A DNA stretch of 64,000 bases from Corbicula japonica (taxonomy: Eukaryota > Mollusca > Bivalvia > Venerida > Cyrenidae): NCBI GenBank assembly GCA_038501625.1, contig JAZAYU010001056.1, positions 1 through 64,000 of the forward strand, given 5' to 3'. A program made the translations under genes and the position numbers. Every line of letters begins with the position of its first letter. The first letter of the stretch is position 1. Positions 55,866-64,000 of this stretch are shown in pieces. The notes under the pieces were generated by a model. It was not told where the DNA came from and did no database searches. It saw nothing but the letters and a program-made list of their open reading frames with translations.

Positions 55866-56858
55866 CCGGATGTTTCTGATCCGAGTGGATCGAATAGTGG
55901 ACTTTTTCTCAGAGCAATATGGATCGCATCTTCCAACACCTTAGACCTACAGGGTCCGCTGTTTCACGATCTCTTCTCCATGGACAGATTCCTCTTGAAT
56001 CAAGTGGATGTCAAAATCAAGCTGTACAGAACTCCCGCAAACTTCTCCTTACTGGCTGAGAACAATTCTACAGAGTTTAAAATCGACATACAAGACATTT
56101 ACTTCTTGGCCAAAAAGATCCGAGTGAATCCCGCCGTCATCTACGGACATTCAAAGATCTTGGAGAAGAAAAATGCCCTCTATCCTTACACCAAGGTCGA
56201 GTGTCGGATGCAGAGCATAGCAACGGGTAGTTCGTCCTTCAATTGGGAAAACATGTTTCAAGGAAGGAAGCCAGAAAAAATAATCATCGGTTTCGTCAAA
56301 AGCAAGGCATTGAACGGAGACTATACTACAAATCCGTTTAATTTCGAAAATTGTGGCATCAAACACATCGCTGTGTACGCAGACGGGGTCCCAGTGGGAG
56401 GTAATCCTCTGAAATTGGACTTTACATCCAAAGTCACGGGACAAGTCATGAGAGCGTACACCAATCTATTGCTCAGCGCCGGGAAATGGAGACGAAATGA
56501 AGGAAATGCGTTAGATAAAAGTCACTTTATAAGCGGATCGACCCTGTTTGCCTTCCAGTTGGAGCCCGACTTTTCCCAGCACGGGGAATTTATGTCTCTG
56601 GTCAAGAATGGAAACGTCAAATTGGATGTTCAATTCAAGACGAGTTTAACGGGTAAGTCATTGAGAATTCAGTTTGTTTTGAATACACCTATTATATTTC
56701 AAAAAAAAATATTATAAAACCAGTTTCGCACAATAAAAAAAAGTTTATTTTCATGGATTGTCATTTTTTTTATTTCAGAACCGATGAGTTGTATGGTGTA
56801 CAGCGAAGGTCCGGGATACTTCGAAATCAATAAAGAAAGAGACATTATCATGCTGTAA
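55866..56858 (+). CDS. Double-jelly-roll major capsid protein, N-truncated (right arm)
   Basis: Exons are 55866-56652 and 56779-56858, with the same 126-nt intron (56653-56778) as in the left arm. The frame opens shortly before the arm border but the upstream part is unrelated (antisense spacer) and contains a stop. The first usable in-frame ATG is internal (55980). The copy lacks the N-terminal region and is a non-functional partial gene unless used as a fragment. Confidence 0.85.
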
Positions 56859-56859
56859 C

Positions 56860-57384
56860 ATGAACTCGACTCAGCTGAAATGTATGATCGATTGCGATCC
56901 CATATTAAGGAAACACGTTATAGGGGTATATGCGGCGGATGAACTTCCAACACAAAGACGCGGTCAAGCCTATGGTTTCATCGCAAACACCCAAGAACAT
57001 TCATTTCGTGGAGAACATTGGTGCTCGTTTTACGATGATGGAGAAGGTTGTGTACAGTTTTTTGACAGTTACGGTCGACTTCCGAGAGATAATAGTGTTT
57101 TCTTTCAACAATGGATGAATAAACGGGCAAAAACTATTCGGATGAGCCGTACTCAAATTCAAAGTGATGACTCAGCAGTGTGCGGATTATACTGCATCAT
57201 GTTTCTACGAAAAGTACTGACTGGTGGAACGCTAGAAGATTTTATTCAGTTATTCGACGCCAGAGATACTCGGGCGAATGACTCTTACGTATGTCGTACC
57301 ATATTAAGGGCTTATTCGGAATGTTTGTCAGGGCAAAACGGACAGAAGTGTACATCCTTGTGTAAAAACTTTTATGACGAATAA
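56860..57384 (+). CDS. Adenain-like cysteine protease, right arm
   Basis: Identical in protein sequence to the left-arm copy (54249-54773), including H53, D69, Q101 and C108. The ATG follows the capsid stop (56856-56858) by one base. Capsid and protease may therefore share a transcript. Confidence 0.9.
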   Translation: MNSTQLKCMIDCDPILRKHVIGVYAADELPTQRRGQAYGFIANTQEHSFRGEHWCSFYDDGEGCVQFFDSYGRLPRDNSVFFQQWMNKRAKTIRMSRTQIQSDDSAVCGLYCIMFLRKVLTGGTLEDFIQLFDARDTRANDSYVCRTILRAYSECLSGQNGQKCTSLCKNFYDE

Positions 57385-57568
57385 TGTATTTTCAGAAAAT
57401 ATTGTATATTTGTTTGTGTAAAAAAAAATAAAATAAAAATAAATAGATTAGAAAGAAACAATAGTGTTGTCCTCTCTACGTGAAACAATACAAAGACTAT
57501 ATTACATTTTACCACACTTTATTCAAAAAAAAATTTCTCCTTTACATATAGAAAATACACACAAAATA

Positions 57569-57958
57569 TTAATTATTCTTCAAACGAATTAACTCGCAAG
57601 TCAGTTCGCACATTTTGGTTTTCCAAGCAAACTTTTTCATTTCCGTCTCTCTCCAGTCTCGACAGTAAATCTTCAATTTGTACATGTCAACGACTTCTGG
57701 CGAAATGTCCCCCATAACAGAAACGGCAGACTCCCAGTTCAATAAAATCTCTTGTTCATTCACTTCGAGAAGAATATCTTCCAAATACAGTTCAAGTTGT
57801 TCGTATTCCGTTAATGTTAAACAGGTGTGGTCGAGTTGAGATAGACGACCTTGTTGACAACCGAAACAATTCTTTTTAAATATGGCATACATTTTATTCA
57901 TAATTTCCCTGGCGTAGTAAAACTCGAAATATGCCTCTAGTAATGGTACTGTCTCCAT
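57569..57958 (-). CDS. CxxC/HxC Polinton-type protein, right arm
   Basis: Same 129-residue protein as 53674-54063. It converges with the protease gene. Confidence 0.7.
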   Translation of the reverse strand: METVPLLEAYFEFYYAREIMNKMYAIFKKNCFGCQQGRLSQLDHTCLTLTEYEQLELYLEDILLEVNEQEILLNWESAVSVMGDISPEVVDMYKLKIYCRDWRETEMKKFAWKTKMCELTCELIRLKNN

Positions 57959-57970
57959 AATGTTCTTGAT

Positions 57971-58228
57971 TCAGTTTTCTTCAAGGAAACGTTTTAAATA
58001 AGTAATGCTGATTTGAGAATTACAAAGTCCTTCAAAAACGCTGAAAGGAAGTTTCAGACGTCGTCTTCCACTTTTCAAAAACACTTGAACAGAATGCCGT
58101 TGACGTTTAATAACGATCGAAAATCTATCGTCCAGTTCACAAGTCACTTCGTTGTTTGAAAACGCCACGCGTTGAAACTCGTCGTAATTTATTCGGAATT
58201 GAGAAACATCTAGCTGTCTTTGAGTCAT
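57971..58228 (-). CDS. Small possible PC4-like protein, right arm
   Basis: Same 85-residue protein as 53404-53661. The doubled CACGTG repeat lies upstream (58309-58370). Confidence 0.55.
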   Translation of the reverse strand: MTQRQLDVSQFRINYDEFQRVAFSNNEVTCELDDRFSIVIKRQRHSVQVFLKSGRRRLKLPFSVFEGLCNSQISITYLKRFLEEN

Positions 58229-58410
58229 ATCAACAGTAACGCATGTACAGCCTTCAGTAACACGGTTATAAATGACAGTAAACTAACGAGTGATAAAACT
58301 ATATTGAAATCTAGCACGTGATACCATAATTGACAGTTAATCTAGCACGTGATACCATAATTGACAGTTATGAACAAAAGGTGAAATAAAGCGTAGCATC
58401 AGGTTTCCAT

Positions 58411-58905
58411 TTATTCCGGTGTACATTCCATGCATGTCGTCGCGCAGTGGTTAGGTTCGGCATAACACGGAACCACGTATCTCAGTTCCGGCACAAAACT
58501 GTCTATGATCCTTAATCCGTTTTTCAACTCGTTAAACTGCTCAAATGTCAATGATACGCCTTTTCTTGTTGCTTGTATTTCCTTGGAACTTTCGGGAAAC
58601 CAGAACTTCCGGATGTCGACGCAATTAAACCCACTCTGTACCGTCACTTGCCAGTTGCCGCCCAAATGTCGCCTGTAAAACTCGACTTCTCTCCTACTCA
58701 CGGCATCTTCCAAGAAAGGTAAACTCATAAACAGTTCGTTACACCTTTGTAGCGTAAGTGAGATACCGTCTTTTGTAGGGAATTTCCCTTCCGACAATTT
58801 CCTAACGTGAATGTATACTTCTCCGTTAAACACGCTGTCGAATAAGTAAATGTCTTTGCCCAAATGTTGCATATAACGATGCTGAATCACGCTAGTGTGG
58901 GTCAT
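58411..58905 (-). CDS. Tandem PC4-like ssDNA-binding protein, right arm
   Basis: Same 164-residue protein as 52727-53221. Two of the few differences between the arms fall in its 5' leader (opposite 52658 and 52663). The second removes a GAGGTAAA in the left arm that could have been read as a splice donor. Confidence 0.75.
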   Translation of the reverse strand: MTHTSVIQHRYMQHLGKDIYLFDSVFNGEVYIHVRKLSEGKFPTKDGISLTLQRCNELFMSLPFLEDAVSRREVEFYRRHLGGNWQVTVQSGFNCVDIRKFWFPESSKEIQATRKGVSLTFEQFNELKNGLRIIDSFVPELRYVVPCYAEPNHCATTCMECTPE

Positions 58906-59013
58906 GTTTCGTCCGATATATCGATTCGTTCGCTGAAAGTTATTTATTCCGCAGGTCACGAAGTTTTATCTCTGGAATGATGTTCTAAAATAAGGTTGGG
59001 AGAGAACGCACCA

Positions 59014-59151
59014 ATTTATATGTTCCTGATTCCCTTCAGTCTGATTGGCTAATGTTTCTGACAAGCTATCGTGGGCGTGGTTTCCTTCATATCGATTGGT
59101 CGAGAGTGATGAGTCACCAGATTCGTGTTGAAACTTGTCTAAGATGACTCA
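59014..59151 (-). promoter_or_regulatory. Promoter of tandem PC4-like gene (right arm)
   Basis: Mirror image of 52481-52618, with two TGA(G/C)TCA sites, CCAAT and TATAAAT. Confidence 0.6.
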
Positions 59152-59277
59152 TCGATTTTCCATTGTGTCCGTGACCCAATATTTGGATGATTCATCTCCT
59201 GCTGTTGTCAAGTTTAAACGTGTTTTGTCCGATAATTTGATATTCGCGGCTTGTTTGAGAGCGAGTCCGCATACGCA

Positions 59278-59805
59278 TTAAGAAACGGGTCTTGATCCAT
59301 CGTACAACTTCAGATTTTTCCAATACGTGCGAGCTTCGGTGATGGCGGTATCTATAGCGGCCATTTGCTGTTTTAAAGATAACCACTGTATTTGAGCGAG
59401 ATCTACACCGATTATAGTGGCACTTCCGTTGATGAATTGTCTCAAATCCACAAAAACGTAACCGTTCTGATTACACACGGTGGCATAAAGTCGATCTTGC
59501 AGGTAGAATTGTTTAACGAAAACGCAAGCCGTTCTATTCAAATCGGGTTTCATACCGGGGTCATCACTCGCTGGAAAGGAACACTCTGTGTGGGTCAAGA
59601 TGACAAAACCAGGAATGGTGCAGGTCGTTGCTAAAATCAAAATTCCTATCCATTTGATGATCGTTAAATGACACCGCATGTTCTTGCCCCTGAATTCCAG
59701 GTCATCCGCCAAAGTAAATGCTGCCGTCATAGCTGGTTCGTACATCACGCTAGATAGGTTTCCATCGGTCTGTTCCTCGTTTGATGACACACCATGTTCA
59801 CTCAT
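59278..59805 (-). CDS. Membrane-anchored possible PC4-like protein, right arm
   Basis: Same 175-residue protein as 51827-52354, with the single membrane helix at about 48-71. The TATA box is at 59871-59877. Confidence 0.6.
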   Translation of the reverse strand: MSEHGVSSNEEQTDGNLSSVMYEPAMTAAFTLADDLEFRGKNMRCHLTIIKWIGILILATTCTIPGFVILTHTECSFPASDDPGMKPDLNRTACVFVKQFYLQDRLYATVCNQNGYVFVDLRQFINGSATIIGVDLAQIQWLSLKQQMAAIDTAITEARTYWKNLKLYDGSRPVS

Positions 59806-59957
59806 ATTTTTTCTATGTTGTTCCTGTCAAGCGACTGAATCGAAAATGCGTAAAAACGCTAAAGACTTATCTTTATAAAGAAATCGCGGATTTCTTTTGC
59901 ACCGATTGGTCAAGAACTAACATGCATTGTTCCTAAATTAAGGATGAAATGGTGACG

Positions 59958-60302
59958 TTATTCCTCAGAATATCTCATTTCGTTTCGTATGGCCTGTCGG
60001 ATGTAGGTCGACCGTAATAGTCTCGGAACGAGCGAACGTTTCATCAGCAGTAAACGTTTCTTGCGAGCGACTGACGTCCTATCGCTTTTTAACACCCTGA
60101 GCATGCGTTGATAACGTCGGAAATAATCGGAATCCCTGTCCAAAATGATCATTTGTCCGGCGAAGATTTGTTTCACTATGATCTGTATGCATTCCATTTG
60201 TCCGGGGGTCATCGCTTCGATCATCGTACGCCTATGACGAGGGGTTTCCCTACCAAGGGCGAGTAGATAATGTATTCTGAGATAAATCCTGGACCGTTCC
60301 AT
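59958..60302 (-). CDS. Small basic protein of Polinton type, right arm
   Basis: Same 114-residue protein as 51330-51674. Confidence 0.65.
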   Translation of the reverse strand: MERSRIYLRIHYLLALGRETPRHRRTMIEAMTPGQMECIQIIVKQIFAGQMIILDRDSDYFRRYQRMLRVLKSDRTSVARKKRLLLMKRSLVPRLLRSTYIRQAIRNEMRYSEE

Positions 60303-60344
60303 CTCGTGACTTTGCAATGAATGACCGTCAAATCTTTTTATTAA

Positions 60345-60761
60345 TTACTTATTCGAGAATAAGTTTGCGCCCGTTAGTGATCCGAACCCGAATGACGGCG
60401 TTGAAGTCGTATTTCTTCCAAATAAAGGTCTTTCGTTCCCTTCCGCCCCGACCCCGTGTTTCTCCGGTCCTATCATTTTCATGAAGTCGCAGTTTGGGGA
60501 CCATTTCAAATGTTCGACACCTGCGATATCGTCTCGTTCCCAGGAGCTCACTTTGACGCGGCAACGAAAACAAATAACGATATCCGACTCTTTAGTGTAG
60601 TAAAACCCGACTCTGGCTAACTGATATTTATCAGGTAACATTTGTTTCGGATAGGTTTCAAAAGTTCTAAGTCGGTTCTCGTAATATTCCATTCCACTTG
60701 GTACTGAGCAAACAGAGTCCGTACAAATCATAGGTTCAAAATGAGAACTGTATGCTGTCAT
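60345..60761 (-). CDS. BIR-domain (IAP-like) protein, right arm
   Basis: Same 138-residue protein as 50871-51287, with an intact CX2CX16HX6C zinc site. The TATA box is at 60795-60802. Confidence 0.9.
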   Translation of the reverse strand: MTAYSSHFEPMICTDSVCSVPSGMEYYENRLRTFETYPKQMLPDKYQLARVGFYYTKESDIVICFRCRVKVSSWERDDIAGVEHLKWSPNCDFMKMIGPEKHGVGAEGNERPLFGRNTTSTPSFGFGSLTGANLFSNK

Positions 60762-60821
60762 TCCAGAAAATATCGGAATAAACTGAGTTGGTTTCTTATA
60801 TAGCTTTTAACTGATACAGTC

Positions 60822-61157
60822 CCGTGACTCATTAGACAAAAAATTAAACTAGGGTGCGACCGATGATACTCATAGGGTGATTGACCGCTAGGGTGGTGCC
60901 GAGGGTCAGATGAGTCATAGGGTGATTGACCGCTAGGGTGGTGCATGACTCATAGGGTGGTGCTGATACCCTCCCCATTGTTCGTGCTCGGTCATATGAT
61001 ACCCTCCCCATTGTTCGTGCGCAGTCACGCGTGTAGCAGCAGGGCAGCAGGCAGATGACTCATAGGGTGATTGACCGCTAGGGTGGTGCATGACTCATAG
61101 GGTGGTGCTGATGACATCATGCCACCCCCATTGTTCGTGTGCAGTCACGCGTGTAGC
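60822..61157. promoter_or_regulatory. Terminal tandem repeats with AP-1-type sites (right arm)
   Basis: Mirror copy of 50475-50810. All five TGA(G/C)TCA sites are retained. One substitution (61125 against 50507) distinguishes the arms. Confidence 0.6.
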
Positions 61158-61202
61158 TGCAGGGCTGCAGGCACTCTGGCCAACTCCTTGAACATTACTA
61201 CT

Positions 61203-61208
61203 TACGTG
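61203..61208. repeat. Target-site duplication, right copy (TACGTG)
   Basis: Perfect match to 50424-50429. Confidence 0.9.
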
Positions 61209-61417
61209 TGGTGTTATGTTTGGAATATTTTACACTTATGTTGCTGTATATCCTACCAAATTAAAAAGAACTTTTCATATCGAAATATATTTTTAAAACA
61301 ACATCTCGCCAAAAATTAGCTATTTACGCTCATGTGGTAAAATATAACAAACTTTTAACCGGTGTCTTATAGAAATTCAGAAAATCTCACAACATGAACA
61401 TTTGGATGCGCATTATA

Positions 61418-61979
61418 TACTCAACAAAAATAAAAAGTATCCACTTTCCTATCTTAAATTTTGTAAAATTTGAAAACGAAAACTGAGAAATCTGTATGTG
61501 GACAACTTTGCATTTCTGTTATCATTGCAAAGAGAAAAAGTGTTCTTGAAAATCAGCAGCCATAACTTAGTTATCTTTCCCTTTGTTGTAATGAGGGTTC
61601 CAGGAAAATGTCAGTGATTCTTTGAAGTATTCACATTGGTTTGAATTAAATCAATCTTTCCATCTATTGTGATAAAAAAAAATCATAAAACATTCATCAA
61701 TAAAACAAGTAGTCCTCGATAAACTACGCTAGAAAGTCCAACCATTTCCAATTACCTCCCTTTAAATTGAATATGTAGTGTTTTGTAATCCATTATTAAT
61801 TGTTATTCGACTTGCCGTTGCTTAGGTCTTGGTGTGGAAGATTATGTTTATGAACAATAGAAACTGAAAATAACTGAGATTAACCAATTGAACACCATTC
61901 AAAGCGTACCTGATTAAATGAAGATATGTTAATGAGAATATAAGCATAAAAAGTGGATACTTTTTATTTTTGTTGAGTA
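61418..61979. mobile_element. Tc1/mariner-like MITE, TA duplication
   Basis: TACTCAACAAAAATAAAAAG at the left is inverted at the right (CTTTTTATTTTTGTTGAGTA). TA lies on both sides (61416-61417 and 61980-61981). The arms are about 32 bp and the element 562 bp, with no transposase. Confidence 0.75.
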
Positions 61980-61981
61980 TA

Positions 61982-62837
61982 CATTTAATACAGTGGTTGG
62001 CGAAAACAAGAATCTTCATATGGTTGATCCAGAATGTGTCCCGTTGCTTGTCTACGTCACTTTATATATGATTTACAATGTTTACATCTTCAGAACACTG
62101 TTCAGCCAATGATAACTAGTATCATGGTGACTCGTTATTTGAACGGTGTTCACGGAGATAAATAAGCAATTTCATGTCGAATCGGCTTGAGAAGAGGTGA
62201 AGATTATGTTCACAGCTTGCTTTCGATGGTTCCAAAGCGCAGTTGAAGGTTTGATGGTGTGTATTGTCTGAAACCAGTTTACATGTTAAATTAGTGACCA
62301 CAGCCAATTAGTTGTGTATATTCAACCTCTAGCATATACGCTGTTATAGAATGACAAAAACAACAACAAAGTTTCGCTCCCGCTATCAATAAAAGTTCTA
62401 ATAATTTATTTAAAGTGTATGCATTTCTAATTATGTAGACATTAGTTACACGTTTATAACTCCCGATAAAGGCAACTTCAACTTTTAAAAATGTTTTTCT
62501 ACATTTACTGAATGCAAAAGTAAAATGAACATAAAAGGCTTATTCGATTCACTGCAAATATCATTTGTATTTATTTTCACGGAACAGTAAGATTAAAGAA
62601 ATTATACACCTCTTTCATTAACAAAGTATTGAAATTAAATGAAAACTATCTCAACATATTTAAATTCATGCACACGACTTTAATGTATAATCGAAGTCTA
62701 GTATATGCAATAGTTATTTATTGTATTGCAAGTAACAATTCAATTTTGGGCACATCTATTCAAACTATTTTTTTCTGCGTTAGCTGTCTAAGCTCACTTT
62801 TGACCTAGTTTTTCGACCAATGAAATATTGTAAATAA
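61982..62837. other. Noncoding, nothing recognisable
   Basis: AT-rich stretch between two MITEs. Short open frames have no supporting features. Confidence 0.4.
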
Positions 62838-63418
62838 TACCGTATAGCGGGTTATTTCTGCGGTCATAAATTTCTGCGTTTTGCCCTCAAAAATGGATGC
62901 AAAAATTTATGCGTTTTTTATTTCTGCGGTTACGGTTCCCATGAAGGATAAATTTCTGCGGTTCATATTGGGTTAGGTGTCGTAAAAATAACACGACTGT
63001 GATATACGCATACTATTTGTTTTTCACAGATATTTTATTCATGAGTAATACCTGCTACTCAACTTATTTTATAAAAAAAAATTACACAAATATTAATCAT
63101 CAATGAATAACAACTCTCAAACAACTATTCAATTGAATAGAATGTTTGAGAAATGTTTGAGCAAATGTCGCGTTTTAGTATGCCTATATGATAACAATGT
63201 GCGGTAATTGATCGTAATTATTTTACCCTGTCTGTATTATAAAACGAATTATCTCGGACATGGCCATTCTGACGATTTTCGCTTGAAAATGAGATAATAT
63301 TTTGCGATTTAAATTTCTGCTGCTTTTTAATTTCTGCTGGATATGTTTCTGCGATTTCATCCAAAGACCGCAGAAACGCAGAAATTTGACACCCGCAGAA
63401 ATTACCCGCTATACGGTA
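62838..63418. mobile_element. Inverted-repeat MITE rich in ATTTCTGCGG
   Basis: TACCGTATAGCGGGTTATTT at the left is mirrored by CCGCAGAAATTACCCGCTATACGGTA-type sequence at the right, with TA at both borders. Both halves repeat (A)ATTTCTGCG(G) many times. No coding capacity is seen. Confidence 0.7.
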
Positions 63419-63811
63419 CTCGTATTCTCTTATTATGCAGAGGGAAAATGAAAAAAACTATTTCGATTGGTAGCTATTTACACCAGAGAGGCATCTACCA
63501 GGGTGGAGAGGTATCTAGTGGGATTTATATTATTATGCAGCGGAAAAATCAAATAGATTATTTCGATTGGTTGTTAGTGGGTTTTGTATTGGAGAAAAAA
63601 ACAACAACATATTTACGATTTAAATAGCCAGTTAAGTCAATATTGATGGCTTAAATACAATTTTATATGGAATATTCTTGGGTGTCAGGTAAACACTTGC
63701 ATACAAGTTTACACAGTGTAAAACGAAAGAGAAGTGTAGATATTTCTAGTTCTTACTGGTTCCTTTCTAGTTCCTTTGATACTGATTGTTAATTTCAAGG
63801 ACAAAAAACAA
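63419..63811. other. Noncoding with a local duplication
   Basis: ATTATGCAG(A/C)GG(A/G)AAAAT(G/C)AA followed by CTATTTCGATTGGT-like sequence appears twice, about 100 bp apart (near 63433 and 63533). Nothing else is seen. Confidence 0.45.
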
Positions 63812-63887
63812 GTTCATTGTAGTGTAGTGGATGACACTCTCGCGTCGTAAACAGGAGGCCCCGGGTTCAATACTCAGGACGGACACT
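63812..63887 (+). other. tRNA-like remnant (possible SINE head)
   Basis: TAGTGTAGTGG resembles an A box, and CCCCGGGTTCAATACTCAGG holds a B-box-like GGTTCAATAC. The acceptor ends do not pair and the T stem has a mismatch. This is more likely a decayed tRNA or SINE head than a working tRNA gene. Confidence 0.35.
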
Positions 63888-64000
63888 TTTTTAAGTTAAT
63901 TTACGTAAAAGTTGGTAGATTTCGCTCTTGTAACAGGCTGTTTGTATTTATTTTAATTAAATTTCAAGGACATTTATTCATCTTGAGTTCTAACTCTACA

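Larger units (their letters stand above)
50430..61202. mobile_element. Palindromic Polinton/Maverick-like element
   Basis: A 10,773-bp virus-derived element consists of two inverted arms (50430-55767 and 55866-61202) and a 98-bp spacer. It has 6-bp target duplications and AG...CT termini, as known for Polintons. Each arm carries a capsid gene truncated at its N-terminus, an adenain-like protease, a BIR protein, one clear and two possible PC4-like proteins and two further small proteins. DNA polymerase B, retroviral-type integrase, packaging ATPase and minor capsid genes are absent, so it cannot move by itself. All arm proteins are identical between arms. The noncoding differences I found are at least three substitutions (for example 50507/61125, 52658, 52663) and one 1-nt indel near 54210. 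Polinton against adintovirus naming cannot be decided without the polymerase. Confidence 0.92.
55866..61202. repeat. Right arm of the Polinton palindrome
   Basis: Inverted copy of 50430-55767, 5337 bp, with identical encoded proteins. Its terminus CATTACTACT is followed by the second TACGTG. Confidence 0.95.

Noticed and set aside
50430..61202. Palindrome as a sequencing or assembly fold-back artefact
   Set aside because: An artefactual fold would repeat the same host flank on both sides. Here the two flanks differ and carry a matching TACGTG duplication at the exact element ends. The loop is off-centre coding sequence and the arms differ at several bases. Read-level proof is still needed.
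63812..63887. Functional tRNA gene at the window end
   Set aside because: The acceptor stem does not pair and the T stem is imperfect. Kept only as a tRNA-like remnant.
1..64000. CRISPR arrays, bacterial operons, ribosomal RNA genes
   Set aside because: Repeats are dispersed hairpins or mollusc-type tandem arrays, not regularly spaced short repeats with unique spacers. Spliced genes and transposon types are eukaryotic. No rRNA sequence was seen.

Overview
The window looks like nuclear DNA of a bivalve mollusc. It is AT-rich and intron-rich, and it is packed with short inverted-repeat elements. It carries three intact-looking host genes: beta-sarcoglycan on the minus strand (2853-11372), a small ankyrin-repeat protein on the plus strand (26678-35204), and an unrecognised four-helix membrane protein on the plus strand (41358-47280). 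The bivalve assignment rests on the beta-sarcoglycan match plus recalled mollusc repeat motifs; I cannot name the species.

The outstanding feature is at 50430-61202: a 10.8-kb Polinton/Maverick-like (adintovirus-like) virus-derived element that is one giant palindrome. Two nearly identical arms of about 5.34 kb (50430-55767 and 55866-61202) face each other across a 98-bp spacer. The whole palindrome is bounded by AGTAGTAATG...CATTACTACT termini and a perfect 6-bp target-site duplication (TACGTG at 50424-50429 and 61203-61208). It therefore appears to have integrated as a folded-back, half-genome molecule. Each arm carries, from the outside in: a terminal tandem-repeat region rich in AP-1-type TGAGTCA sites, a BIR (IAP-like) gene, a small basic protein, a membrane-anchored possible PC4-like protein, a tandem PC4-like protein, a third small possible PC4-like protein, and a CxxC/HxC protein. 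A convergent adenain-like protease and a spliced double-jelly-roll major capsid gene follow. The capsid gene is cut by the fold, so neither copy has its N-terminal part. No polymerase, integrase, packaging ATPase or minor capsid gene is visible, so the element must have moved in trans.

The other regions are mostly transposon-derived. 1-2852 is noncoding with mollusc-type tandem repeats. 11.4-14.8 kb holds a tandem duplication, decayed repeats and a hAT-like MITE. 14.76-15.94 kb is a broken LINE reverse transcriptase. 16.1-18.8 kb is a frameshifted Penelope-like element with direct pseudo-LTRs. 20.85-25.52 kb is a 4.7-kb element with about 200-bp terminal inverted repeats and a GGCC-ended insertion. 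36-50 kb is dense in hairpin elements and nested MITEs, with one tRNA-derived SINE. 61.2-64 kb holds two further inverted-repeat MITEs and a tRNA-like remnant.

Two dispersed families dominate the host DNA. Family A is a 110-200-bp near-perfect hairpin (18 copies listed). Family B is a TTAA-flanked MITE starting CCCTTTCC (piggyBac-like). A copies are repeatedly nested inside B copies. Some copies lie right beside splice sites of the host genes.
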